In this document: positions 54,710 to 63,193 of the stretch, piece by piece
Layout of the letters: every line of letters begins with the position of its first letter
Position numbering within the stretch: the first letter of the stretch is position 1
From: Bacteroidales bacterium
GTDB taxonomy: Bacteria > Bacteroidota > Bacteroidia > Bacteroidales > Tenuifilaceae
Reading direction: 5' to 3'
DNA: 64,000 bases
Assembly: GCA_013141385.1 (NCBI GenBank)
Contig: JABFRB010000014.1
Coordinates: 62,001 to 126,000, forward strand
Notes under the pieces: model-generated
What the model was told of the DNA's origin: nothing
The model's database searches: none
The model's input: the letters and a program-made list of their open reading frames with translations, nothing else
Program-made: the position numbers and the translations under genes

Positions 54710-54810
54710 TCAGCAATGACACCTATAAGCAAAACGCAATCCATTGTCATTGGCTGCGCCGAACTCGTAAACTCGGTTACAGTCGAAGTCTTAGAATCTG
54801 AGTTTGAAAA

Positions 54811-54845
54811 AAGGGGATTCCGGGACTTCGCCCGGAATGACAGGT
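54811..54845. repeat. REP-like hairpin between mmsA and the aminotransferase
   Basis: ATTCCGGG / CCCGGAAT (54817-54824 with 54831-54838) with ACTTCG loop, followed by GACA. This matches the GATTCC...GGAATGACA type of dispersed hairpin. Confidence 0.7.
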
Positions 54846-54896
54846 AAGTTAGTTTATCAAGTTGGTTATCTATACGAATATCATAAAAAATAAATT

Positions 54897-56255
54897 ATGG
54901 ACGAAATAATATCTTTAGAAGAAAGTGCTGCCTTGATAAACGAATCAAAGCAGTATACATTTTTCCCATGGAGTAAGCAATCAGGCTTAAACCCAGAACT
55001 TATAGACAGGGCTGAGGGAGTATATTTCTACACCGCAACAGGAAAAAAGTTTCTCGATTTTGCCTCCCAACTAGTTAACATGAATATTGGTCACGGCAAC
55101 AAGTGGGTTACCAAAGCTATTGTAAAGCAAATGGATAAAGTGGCATTTGTTTGTCCGGCATTGTTCACAACCAAAATCCGTGGCGAAGTCGGTCGTAAAA
55201 TTGCAGAAATTGCTCCTGGGGATCTCAATAAAACATTTTTCACTCTAGGAGGTGCTGAGGCTATTGAGAATGCTATGAAAATAGCAAGGCTTTATACCGG
55301 AAAACAAAAAATACTAACTCAATATCGGTCATATCATGGCGCAACTTACGGGGCAATAGCTGCCGGAGGCGATCCAAGAAAATTTTCGACCTATCAAAGC
55401 CTGATGCCCAATGTTGTACATTTCGAAGGGCCTTTCCCCTACCGCTGCCCTTGGGGAAGCAAAACCGAAGAGGAAGGAAAAGAACTTGCCCTGCAACATT
55501 TAGAACGCGTTATTCAGTTCGAAGGGCCAGGCACAATTGCAGCCATACTACTCGAAGGTGAATCGGGAACATCAGGATGTGTAAAATTTCCCGAAGGTTA
55601 CTGGAAAGGCGTTAAAGCGTTGTGTGAAAAATACAACATCCTTGCAATTGCCGATGAGGTTATGAGCGGTTTTGGAAGAACAGGACATTGGTTTGGCGTT
55701 GATTATCATGGTGTAGTTCCAGATCTTTTAGTATTTGCAAAAGGTATAACTGCTGGATATCTTCCCCTTGGAGGAATAATTGTTTCAGATAAAATAGCTG
55801 CCCATTTCGACAATAATCCTCTGCCTATGGGTCTAACACATTACGCACATCCTGTATGCCTTGCAGCCGCTAGCGAAGTACTCGAAATTTACAAGGATGA
55901 TAACATCATTGAAAATGCCTTTGAAATGGGGAAATATATCGATTCTCGCATGGTAGAATTAATGGCAAAACATCCTTCAATCGGCAGTTTCAGAAATCGC
56001 GGGTTACTTGGGTGCATCGAACTTGTTAAAAATAGGGCTAACAAAGAACCAATGGCTCCTTGGAATGCAACACCTGCCGAAATGGAAATTATGAGCAAAG
56101 TATCAGCTAAAATAAGGGAAAGTGGCGTTTACGCAATGGTTCGTTGGAATTGGATTTTCACAGCCCCCCCATTAACAGTTACAAAAGAGCAGATTGACGA
56201 AGGGTTGGCTGCAATTTCAAAAGGAATTTCTATTGCTGACCAGTATTGCTATTAA
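54897..56255 (+). CDS. Class III aminotransferase, predicted beta-alanine/3-aminoisobutyrate transaminase
   Basis: A 452-residue PLP enzyme. Family marks: FFTLGGAEAIENAMKIARLY (cofactor phosphate region), YRSYHGATYGAIAAGGDPRK, LAIADEVMSGFGRTGHWFGV (Asp that contacts the pyridine nitrogen), LLVFAKGITAGYLPLGG (Schiff-base Lys) and LTHYAHPVCLAAA. Its position between mmsA and the dihydropyrimidinase gene implies that it deaminates beta-alanine or 3-aminoisobutyrate to the semialdehyde. The acceptor (pyruvate or 2-oxoglutarate) cannot be told from sequence. Confidence 0.88.
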   Translation: MDEIISLEESAALINESKQYTFFPWSKQSGLNPELIDRAEGVYFYTATGKKFLDFASQLVNMNIGHGNKWVTKAIVKQMDKVAFVCPALFTTKIRGEVGRKIAEIAPGDLNKTFFTLGGAEAIENAMKIARLYTGKQKILTQYRSYHGATYGAIAAGGDPRKFSTYQSLMPNVVHFEGPFPYRCPWGSKTEEEGKELALQHLERVIQFEGPGTIAAILLEGESGTSGCVKFPEGYWKGVKALCEKYNILAIADEVMSGFGRTGHWFGVDYHGVVPDLLVFAKGITAGYLPLGGIIVSDKIAAHFDNNPLPMGLTHYAHPVCLAAASEVLEIYKDDNIIENAFEMGKYIDSRMVELMAKHPSIGSFRNRGLLGCIELVKNRANKEPMAPWNATPAEMEIMSKVSAKIRESGVYAMVRWNWIFTAPPLTVTKEQIDEGLAAISKGISIADQYCY

Positions 56256-56332
56256 TTAAAATATTTAGAACGCTGAAAACGATAAATTAGGAACTGGTAA
56301 CAAGTGTTATGTTAAGTGTTAAACTAGTAATA

Positions 56333-56410
56333 CCACCCCTACCCCTCCTTAAAAAGGAGGGGAAACCACCGCACTACTCTGTTATAGCCCCTTTAAGGGG
56401 TTGGGGTTTG
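56333..56410. repeat. MITE-like repeat with two hairpins
   Basis: CCCCTCCTT / AAGGAGGGG (56342-56350 with 56354-56362) and CCCCTT / AAGGGG (56388-56400) lie inside outer arms CACCCCTACCCC and GGGGTTGGGGTTTG. This CCCCTCCTTAAAAAGGAGGG type is a frequent intergenic repeat in Bacteroidota. Confidence 0.7.
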
Positions 56411-56491
56411 TTTATTATATTAAAATAGCACTTGTATCTGGCAACAAACAAAACATTTACCCAGCAAATAAAACATTCAATACTTTTTTAT

Positions 56492-57859
56492 ATGTCAACA
56501 TTAATTAAAAATGGAAGAATAATTACTGCTGCCGATGATTACTTAGCAGATATCTTCATCGAAAATGACAAGATAACATCTATCGGAAAAAACCTAAATT
56601 CAAAAGCAGATCAAACTATTGATGCCAGTAACAAATTGATTTTCCCCGGCGGTATTGATCCACATGTTCATTTGGACATGCCGTTTATGGGTACCTCATC
56701 AAGCGATAATTTTGAAACAGGAACAAGAGCGGCCCTATTTGGTGGAACAACCACTGTTATTGATTTCGTTATCCAAAAGAAAGGAAATTCTTTATACTCT
56801 GCCCTTGAAGAGTGGCGAAGCAGATCGGATGGAAAAACCTTAGGCGATTACGCCTTCCACTTTGCAGTTACCGATTTCAACGAGAATGTTAGAACCGAAA
56901 TTAAGGATATGATTGAGAAGGAAGGCATAACCTCCTTTAAAGCATTCATGGCATACAAGGGTGCGTTAATGATTGATGACTCGCAGATGTTGGAACTCAT
57001 GACTGAGATTAAGAAATACAACGGCATTGTTTCTGTGCATGCTACAAATGGCGGTATGATCGATTTTCTGGTTGCTAAACACAAATCCGAAGGTAAACTC
57101 TCTCCCCTATATCATTATCTTTCTCAACCCGAAATTACTGAAGCCGAGGCTACTGGAAGGTTTACCGATATGGCAAATCTAACGGGTGTAAAAAGTTATG
57201 TAGTTCATCTAACATGCGAAGGTGCTCTTAATCAAATCCTTGATGCAGCCAAGAGAAACCAAAAAGTATATGCTGAAACATGTATACAGTATCTGCTTCT
57301 TGATGCATCGCTGTATGACAAAGGATTTGAATCGGCTAAATGGGTGATGAGCCCTCCGTTAAGAGAAAAAAAGGATCAAGCAGCATTATGGTCAGGCATA
57401 AACAGCGGGTTAATTCAGGTTGTTGCCTCCGATCATTGTCCTTTTATGTGGGAAAAGAAGAAAATGGGAGAAGATGATTTCTCTAAAATACCAAATGGGT
57501 TTCCTGGAATTGAACACCGCATGGAATTGTTGTATTCCGAAGGGGTGAATAAAAATAGAATTACTCACTCCAAATTTGTAGAAATCACCTCAACAAATGG
57601 CGCTAAGATATTCGGAATGTCCCCTCAGAAAGGCACCATTGCGGTTGGTTCTGATGCCGATTTGGTAATCTTTGATCCAAACGAGAAACATATCCTATCA
57701 TCAAAAACACATCATATGAATTGCGATTATTCAGGATTTGAAGGATGGGAAGTAACAGGGAAATGTAAAACAATACTTGTTCGTGGAAAAATTGCGGTGG
57801 ACAACAATAAACTATTGATAGAAAAAGGGTACGGTAAATACATAAAGAGAAAAGCATAG
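56492..57859 (+). CDS. hydA: Dihydropyrimidinase
   Basis: A 455-residue cyclic amidohydrolase that opens dihydrouracil to N-carbamoyl-beta-alanine. I use the ATG at 56492 (MSTLIKNGRIITAADDY), which gives the usual family start; upstream in-frame ATG at 56432 would add 20 unconserved residues. Metal ligands: His58 and His60 in GIDPHVHLDM, the carbamylated Lys150 in TSFKAFMAYKG, His183 in VSVHATNGG (where many relatives have HAEN), His in VVHLTCEGA, and Asp in VASDHCPFMW. The length is normal. Confidence 0.92.
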   Translation: MSTLIKNGRIITAADDYLADIFIENDKITSIGKNLNSKADQTIDASNKLIFPGGIDPHVHLDMPFMGTSSSDNFETGTRAALFGGTTTVIDFVIQKKGNSLYSALEEWRSRSDGKTLGDYAFHFAVTDFNENVRTEIKDMIEKEGITSFKAFMAYKGALMIDDSQMLELMTEIKKYNGIVSVHATNGGMIDFLVAKHKSEGKLSPLYHYLSQPEITEAEATGRFTDMANLTGVKSYVVHLTCEGALNQILDAAKRNQKVYAETCIQYLLLDASLYDKGFESAKWVMSPPLREKKDQAALWSGINSGLIQVVASDHCPFMWEKKKMGEDDFSKIPNGFPGIEHRMELLYSEGVNKNRITHSKFVEITSTNGAKIFGMSPQKGTIAVGSDADLVIFDPNEKHILSSKTHHMNCDYSGFEGWEVTGKCKTILVRGKIAVDNNKLLIEKGYGKYIKRKA

Positions 57860-57912
57860 CTGAATTTAAAGAATTCATTTTTAGAATACATTTCAATGTC
57901 GCTTAGCTAAAG

Positions 57913-57986
57913 AGATTCCGCATCAAGTGAGGAATGACAAGGGGTGACACCATTCTTACTGTCATTCCTGCGAAGGCAGGAATCCC
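57913..57986. repeat. Pair of REP-like units (ATTCC / GGAAT)
   Basis: A first unit has ATTCC (57915-57919) and GGAAT (57931-57935) ending in GACA. A second is ATTCCTGC GAAG GCAGGAAT (57964-57983) in opposite orientation. They fill the gap between hydA and the amidohydrolase gene. Confidence 0.7.
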
Positions 57987-58072
57987 TAACTTAATAGGAA
58001 TTATACCTTAGCCAAACAACATTGAAATACATAATTACAAATAAATTTATTAACCTATTAAAAAAATATTTT

Positions 58073-58939
58073 ATGCCAAGATTTATCAAATCAGGACTCA
58101 TCCAAATGAGTATTCCTAAAACCGAAGGCGACGGAACTATCCCCGAAATAATTGATGCAATGATTCAAAAGCACATTCCATTTATAGAAGATGCAGGGAA
58201 AAAAGGTGTCCAAATCTTATGCCTTCAGGAAATATTTAGCACTCCATATTTTTGTCCGGGTCAGGACAGAAAATGGTACGTATCGGCAGAATCTGTACCC
58301 GGGCCAACCACCGACCTATTGGCAACCTATGCAAAAAAATACAGCATGGTAATAATTGTTCCTATTTATGAAAAAGAACAACCTGGCGTTTTATACAACA
58401 CCGCCGCAGTTATTGATGCCGATGGAACATACCTTGGAAAATATCGCAAAAACCACATCCCTCACACATCAGGTTTTTGGGAAAAATTCTTTTTTAAACC
58501 CGGAAATTTAGGATACCCTGTATTCCAAACAAAATATGCCAAAGTAGGCGTTTACATTTGCTACGACAGGCATTTCCCCGATGGAGCAAGATGTTTAGGC
58601 CTTAACGGTGCCGAAATTGTATACAATCCTTCAGCCACAGTTGCAGGACTATCACAGCATTTATGGAAATTGGAACAACCCGCACACGCCGTTGCCAACG
58701 GCTATTTTATGGGTTGCATCAACAGGGTTGGAACAGAAAAACCTTGGAACCTCGGCAAATTTTTCGGAAGCTCATATTTTGTTGACCCAAGAGGTCAAAT
58801 TATCGCCTGTGCTTCCGATAGCAAAGACGAATTACTAGTAGCCGATTTCGATCTCGATTTAATTGATGATGTAAGATCGACATGGCAATTCTTCCGTGAT
58901 AGAAGACCTGAAACATATGGCAGGTTGGTTGATTTATAG
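58073..58939 (+). CDS. Beta-ureidopropionase (N-carbamoyl-beta-alanine amidohydrolase), nitrilase family
   Basis: A 288-residue nitrilase-superfamily enzyme; start at ATG 58073 (an upstream TTG at 58022 gives unlikely extra residues). The triad is intact: Glu53 in LCLQEIFSTPYFCP, Lys126 in GKYRKNHIPH and Cys163 in GVYICYDRHFPDG. It hydrolyses N-carbamoyl-beta-alanine to beta-alanine, CO2 and ammonia. The close match to beta-ureidopropionases (LVADFDLDLIDDVRSTWQFF) and its position after hydA fit this role. It is the last gene of the cluster. Confidence 0.92.
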   Translation: MPRFIKSGLIQMSIPKTEGDGTIPEIIDAMIQKHIPFIEDAGKKGVQILCLQEIFSTPYFCPGQDRKWYVSAESVPGPTTDLLATYAKKYSMVIIVPIYEKEQPGVLYNTAAVIDADGTYLGKYRKNHIPHTSGFWEKFFFKPGNLGYPVFQTKYAKVGVYICYDRHFPDGARCLGLNGAEIVYNPSATVAGLSQHLWKLEQPAHAVANGYFMGCINRVGTEKPWNLGKFFGSSYFVDPRGQIIACASDSKDELLVADFDLDLIDDVRSTWQFFRDRRPETYGRLVDL

Positions 58940-58985
58940 GATGCCTCTGCCCAAACAGACGTTCTCATCTGTATTTCAACAACAT

Positions 58986-59024
58986 AACAAAACCCTTAGA
59001 TGTAACAAACTAGGGTTTTTGTTG
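58986..59024 (+). terminator. Hairpin terminator after the pyrimidine cluster
   Basis: AAAACCCT (58989-58996) and AGGGTTTT (59012-59019), with a loop containing TGTAACAAACT. The same TGTAACAA...CT loop design recurs at 60135-60164. Confidence 0.65.
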
Positions 59025-59094
59025 TGAAAGAGATTAATTTGGTCTAAAAATATTACATTGACCATGGGTATACGTCAACAGTAAGGCTATAATT

Positions 59095-59805
59095 TTATCT
59101 TCGTTTTCCTTTCAGCGGTGTATATCTATGGCGTTTGTGCCTAGGTTGTGAAAAATGCCTGTTAAGGGGTTTATGCTTGGTATAAAAGGTTTTGGGTCGT
59201 CGGGCATTTCCTATTGTGAATCCTATCCCAATATCAACAGTATAATATAAATTGCCCAACTTACTATTTACCTTTCGCAGGTTGGAGTAGGTTAATGTAT
59301 TATCGATGTACATATAGGGATCAAAAGATTTCCCCTTTTCACTAAGGTAGATATTGTACATTAAACCAAGGCTATAGCCAATCTTTGAATCATAAACCCG
59401 GTTATTCCTGTTTTGTCGCGCCAGAACCGTTCTATTAACCCCAAGGTATGGGTTTATTGAATATCTCCTTCTTGCCTTAAAAAAGCTGTACCCAATGGTG
59501 TATCTATCAATATCTAGCCCAAATTTCTCACTACTTAAGTGGTAAACAGTTCCAATTTTTAGCGAATCCTTAAAGTAAGAGTTTGCCGAACTGGAGGAAA
59601 TTCCTATAAAAAAATTTTGTATGTAAAAGTAGCTGTGAAACTTCCCTCCCAATGGGCTTTGAAAGTATTTTGCAGTATTGGGATCAACAATTGTATAGCA
59701 CCCGCCAAGCCTTAAATCCAATCCAATTGGGGGTTGATCGGCAAATACCCTCAACGTTAAAGTAAGTAAAAAGATGAAACCTCCTATTTTCCTCCCTACT
59801 CCCAT
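59095..59805 (-). CDS. Predicted outer-membrane beta-barrel-like protein
   Basis: A 236-residue exported protein with signal peptide (MGVGRKIGGFIFLLTLTLRVFA, cut about residue 22). Residues 28-205 alternate hydrophobic and polar residues with many aromatics (FHSYFYIQNFFIGISS, IGYSLGLMYNIYL), suggesting a small beta-barrel. The last ~35 residues are strongly basic (KTFYTKHKPLNRHFSQPRHK and KGKRR), unusual for an outer-membrane barrel end. No family was recognised. It is monocistronic and convergent with the pyrimidine genes. Confidence 0.55.
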   Translation of the reverse strand: MGVGRKIGGFIFLLTLTLRVFADQPPIGLDLRLGGCYTIVDPNTAKYFQSPLGGKFHSYFYIQNFFIGISSSSANSYFKDSLKIGTVYHLSSEKFGLDIDRYTIGYSFFKARRRYSINPYLGVNRTVLARQNRNNRVYDSKIGYSLGLMYNIYLSEKGKSFDPYMYIDNTLTYSNLRKVNSKLGNLYYTVDIGIGFTIGNARRPKTFYTKHKPLNRHFSQPRHKRHRYTPLKGKRR

Positions 59806-59839
59806 TCTACATTGGTTTAATAAACCTCAACTACCAAAT

Positions 59840-59854
59840 ATCGCATTTTGCGAT
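59840..59854. repeat. Dispersed palindromic repeat, core-only copy
   Basis: ATCGCATTTTGCGAT, the same 15-base palindrome as at 51625-51639 and 60829-60843, about 35 bases upstream of the minus-strand gene ending at 59805. Flanks differ from the other copies. Confidence 0.7.
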
Positions 59855-60348
59855 GGGTAAAATCAATACCTTGTTTAGTATTCCTAGTGAATTTGTTATT
59901 TTTACTTGCCATTAAGATTAAAAATCAAAGATACAAATCTTTTAAATCGTTGTTTTCCTATAAGTTAAACAACTTCATCAAAACAGTTTTTGTTCATTAC
60001 AATATAATAATTCTATTGATTAGTTGAACGATAATGGATTACAGTTAATGAAACAGCATACGGAATATCCTATAACCTCTCTTGCCTATGCAAACGCTTA
60101 TGATTGTGTATCAAATACATAATAAAAACAAATAATAAACCTAATTGTAACAAGCTAGGTTTATCATTTAATATGTCTAAACCTTGATTGAAGCAGATTG
60201 TAGGATTAAGCAGATTTTGTATATTTACAGTTAGAGTAGCAAAGTAAACAGCTATAATACCTTAAGCAGTTAGCAGAAAAGAAAAGCTTACTAATTCTGC
60301 GAAATCTGCTTAATCATTTAAAATCTGTGGTTAAGACTTTTTTTTGCG
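59855..60348. other. Gene-free intergenic region
   Basis: About 490 bases with no credible coding frame. It contains one hairpin, ATAAACCTA / TAGGTTTAT (60135-60164) with TTGTAACAAGC in the loop, which looks like a terminator relic and resembles the hairpins at 58986 and 60944. A T-tract and AAAATCTG-type sequence lie ahead of the next gene. Confidence 0.5.
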
Positions 60349-60756
60349 ATGGAAGATTATAAATACAAAGATATTACCGGAAAAATTATCGGAGCAGCTA
60401 TGCAGGTACACAAAGTACTTGGAAATGGTTTTCAAGAGGTTATCTATCAAAGAGCATTGGAGATTGAATTCCCATTGGCAGGGCTAGACCATAAGCGTGA
60501 ATTTGAAATGCCAATCCATTACCGAAATCAACAGATTGGAACAAGACGGGTTGATTTTCTTATTGAAGAAATTATATCAGTAGAAATAAAGGCGGTTACA
60601 AAACTTGAACCTGTTCATTTGGCACAAGCCATTAATTACCTCGAAGCCTATAATATTGAGGTTGGCCTACTAATTAACTTTGGTTGTAAAAGTTTAGAAT
60701 TTAAACGGCTAATCAATTCAAAATACAAAAACTCCTCATCTGCAAATCCTTACTAA
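60349..60756 (+). CDS. GxxExxY family protein (PD-(D/E)XK-like)
   Basis: A 135-residue protein of the GxxExxY family. The name motif appears as GNGFQEVIYQRALEIEF. The REFEMPIHYRNQQIGTRRVDF and EEIISVEIKAVTKLEPVHLAQ parts carry the D...ExK-type residues of a nuclease-like fold. The C-terminus has QAINYLEAYNIEVGLLINFG. Members are common stand-alone genes near repeats in Bacteroidota; the function is unknown and nuclease activity is not shown. Confidence 0.88.
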   Translation: MEDYKYKDITGKIIGAAMQVHKVLGNGFQEVIYQRALEIEFPLAGLDHKREFEMPIHYRNQQIGTRRVDFLIEEIISVEIKAVTKLEPVHLAQAINYLEAYNIEVGLLINFGCKSLEFKRLINSKYKNSSSANPY

Positions 60757-60799
60757 AGCAATGCAGCAAGCAAACAATAAACCCCACCCCAACAAATTA

Positions 60800-60850
60800 C
60801 AAAACCAGAATTAGCAACAAGTAAAATAATCGCATTTTGCGATAATAAAA
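60800..60850. repeat. Dispersed palindromic repeat, copy B
   Basis: AAAACCAGAATTAGCAACAA followed by GTAAAATAATCGCATTTTGC, with ATCGCATTTTGCGAT at 60829-60843. It aligns over about 45 bases with 51596-51645, differing at a few positions. Confidence 0.75.
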
Positions 60851-60943
60851 GGGATGGTGCACATAGTATAGGACGTTGTGAGAATTTTATTTTTTGATGC
60901 TCGTTTATCAAAGCATAATCTGTGCTAAGACAACACCAAACAA

Positions 60944-60971
60944 TAAACCCAGCCGTAATAAGCTGGGTTTA
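60944..60971. terminator. Hairpin between GxxExxY gene and trxA
   Basis: TAAACCCAGC / GCTGGGTTTA (60944-60953 with 60962-60971), perfect 10-bp stem. It lies between convergent genes and could end either transcript. Confidence 0.7.
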
Positions 60972-61011
60972 CTGTTTTTATTGCAACTTTATGGTAAAGC
61001 CATCGTTTGGG

Positions 61012-61368
61012 TTACTCCACACCCAAAACTTCCTTAAAAGCCTTTTTAAATGAATCTTTCGGAAGGGCTCCTTGTGCCATTTGGGGTTGTGCATCCTTTG
61101 GAACAAATAGTAATGAGGGAATGCTTTTAATTCCAAACACGGAGGCTAACTCTTGTTCGCTCTCAGTATCTACCTTATAGATATTTAGCTTACCATCGTA
61201 CTCCTTTGAAAGTTCCTCTAATATTGGAGCAACCATTTTACAGGGTCCACACCAATCAGCATAAAAATCGATAATGGCAGGTTTATCGCCTTCAAATTTC
61301 CACTCGGTATTCTTTTCGTAGTTAAATACCTTTTGCTTAAATGTTTCTAAAGTTAAGTGTTCAATCAT
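61012..61368 (-). CDS. trxA: Thioredoxin
   Basis: A 118-residue thioredoxin from the Met at 61368 (an 11-residue lysine-rich extension to 61401 is unlikely). The active site is ADWCGPCKM with the cis-Pro loop KSIPSLLFVPKD; Asp in DFYAD precedes it. There is no signal peptide, so it is cytosolic and reduces protein disulfides. It is a single gene with a hairpin beyond its stop. Confidence 0.93.
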   Translation of the reverse strand: MIEHLTLETFKQKVFNYEKNTEWKFEGDKPAIIDFYADWCGPCKMVAPILEELSKEYDGKLNIYKVDTESEQELASVFGIKSIPSLLFVPKDAQPQMAQGALPKDSFKKAFKEVLGVE

Positions 61369-61641
61369 ATTTTTAAATTTATTTGGTTTCCTTTTTAACA
61401 AATTAACATATCTACATATATCAAATTATATACCAAAACCAAAGTTATGCCCTTTTGTTCTATGAAATGTAATTGATATTTATCAAGAGTTGTGAATTTT
61501 TTGGTTATTGAGTTATTTTTTGAATATCGGCAATATTGTCACTCTTAACTATTCATTTTTAATTTTTCACTTTTAACTTTCCTCTTTATACTCGTCCGTT
61601 AATGAATTTATAATCGGTATTAGTTGTATTTTTGTCACTGG

Positions 61642-61649
61642 TAAATTTG
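61642..61649 (+). promoter_or_regulatory. Candidate -7 element ahead of the CCA-adding enzyme
   Basis: TAAATTTG matches the TAnnTTTG consensus 15 bases ahead of the ATG at 61665. No TTTG -33 at the expected spacing was found. Confidence 0.4.
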
Positions 61650-61664
61650 TATTTCCCATTGATA

Positions 61665-63104
61665 ATGCAGCAATATCTAAAGCAAGATATTTTCAAAATT
61701 GTATCAGAAGTAGCTGATATTGAAAACACACAGGCATTTGTGATTGGTGGTTTTGTTCGCGATATTTTTCTGAAACGAAACTCGAAGGATATTGATATTG
61801 TTGTACTAGGAAATGGAATTGATATTGCAAAAAAGGTATCAAAAAGGATAAAAAGATCAACAGTATCCGTTTTTAAGAATTTTGGTACAGCCCAACTGAA
61901 GTCCGATGATCTTGAGGTTGAATTTGTTGGTGCAAGGAAAGAGTCGTACCGCCTAGATTCCAGGAAACCAATAGTAGAAAACGGAACGCTTGAGGATGAT
62001 CTTATGCGCAGAGATTTTACTATTAATGCGCTTGCCATCAGCCTAAATTCCAAAACCTACGGGAAACTGCTAGATCATTTCAAGGGACTAGAGGATATTG
62101 AGGATCGGATTATAAGAACACCGCTTGATCCTGACCAAACTTTCTCCGATGATCCTCTTCGGATGATTAGGGCAATAAGGTTTGCCACACAGCTGAACTT
62201 TACAATTGAGCAAAAGACTTTTAAGTCAATTCATCGGAACCGAAGTCGCATAGAGATTGTATCGCAGGAGCGAATTGTTGAGGAACTTAACAAGATTTTA
62301 CTTTCGAATCGCCCATCAACTGGCTTTTTGCTACTGGACCAATCGGGATTACTCGAGCTGATTTTTCCAAAACTATTCAACCTAAAGGGAAGCGAAACAA
62401 AGAATGGCTTAAGCCATAAGGATAATTTTATGCATACCCTTCAGGTACTCGATAATGTTTCCAAAAAAACCGACAATTTATGGTTACGTTGGTCGGCATT
62501 ACTACACGATATTGCTAAACCAGATACAAAACGTTATTTTCCTAAGCAAGGATGGACTTTTCATGGGCATGAGTTCCTCGGTGCAAAAATGGTTCCTATC
62601 ATTTTCAGAGATTTAAAGCTACCACTTAACGAGAAGATGAAGTATGTTCAAAAAATGGTTCAGCTTCACCTACGCCCTATTATACTTTCGCTTGAGATAG
62701 TTACCGATTCAGCAGTTCGTAGGCTACTTTTTGATGCTGGTGATGATATAGATGATTTAATGATTCTTTGCGAGGCCGATATTACCTCAAAGAACGATAG
62801 TACCGTTCGTAAGCATCTTGCCAACTTTAAAATTGTAAGGCAAAAACTTAAAGAGCTAGAGGAACGGGATACTATCCGAAATTTCCAACCACCAATAACT
62901 GGCGAACTTATTATGGAGACTTTTGATATTAAGCCATGCAGGGAGATTGGTATTATTAAGATTGCAATAAAGGATGCTATCCTCGATGGTATTATTCACA
63001 ATAATTTTGATGAGGCTTACGCACTAATGCTTGAAAAGGGGAAGGAGTTAAAGCTGACACCAAAGTCAGAATCACAAAAAGGAAAAAAGAAAGAGTTGGA
63101 ATAA
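61665..63104 (+). CDS. cca: CCA tRNA nucleotidyltransferase / poly(A) polymerase family with HD domain
   Basis: A 479-residue class II nucleotidyltransferase from ATG 61665; a TTG at 61632 would add 11 residues inside the leader. The head holds VIGGFVRDIFL with catalytic DIDIVV, and EDDLMRRDFTINALAI and DPLRMIRAIRFATQL. After about residue 250 there is an HD-type phosphohydrolase domain (WSALLHDIAKPDTKR and FHGHEFLGAK). These enzymes add or repair CCA on tRNA 3' ends, needed because the tRNAs here do not encode CCA. Confidence 0.93.
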   Translation: MQQYLKQDIFKIVSEVADIENTQAFVIGGFVRDIFLKRNSKDIDIVVLGNGIDIAKKVSKRIKRSTVSVFKNFGTAQLKSDDLEVEFVGARKESYRLDSRKPIVENGTLEDDLMRRDFTINALAISLNSKTYGKLLDHFKGLEDIEDRIIRTPLDPDQTFSDDPLRMIRAIRFATQLNFTIEQKTFKSIHRNRSRIEIVSQERIVEELNKILLSNRPSTGFLLLDQSGLLELIFPKLFNLKGSETKNGLSHKDNFMHTLQVLDNVSKKTDNLWLRWSALLHDIAKPDTKRYFPKQGWTFHGHEFLGAKMVPIIFRDLKLPLNEKMKYVQKMVQLHLRPIILSLEIVTDSAVRRLLFDAGDDIDDLMILCEADITSKNDSTVRKHLANFKIVRQKLKELEERDTIRNFQPPITGELIMETFDIKPCREIGIIKIAIKDAILDGIIHNNFDEAYALMLEKGKELKLTPKSESQKGKKKELE

Positions 63105-63119
63105 TTATCCAACTCTTTT
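63090..63119 (+). terminator. Terminator overlapping the cca stop
   Basis: AAGAGTTGGA / TCCAACTCTT (63091-63100 with 63108-63117) with TTTC after it. The stem starts inside the last codons of cca. Confidence 0.7.
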
Positions 63120-63130
63120 CAGTTAATCTA

Positions 63131-63162
63131 GAGTTCTGAACTTTTTAAAAAGTTCGGAACTC
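63131..63162. terminator. Bidirectional hairpin between cca and the C1 peptidase
   Basis: A 16-bp inverted repeat with one G-U mismatch (63131-63146 with 63147-63162). Inner TTTTT/AAAAA pairs allow termination in either direction for the convergent genes. Confidence 0.6.
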
Positions 63163-63193
63163 TTATCAAACTCAAAATGGTTTAATCAAAAAA

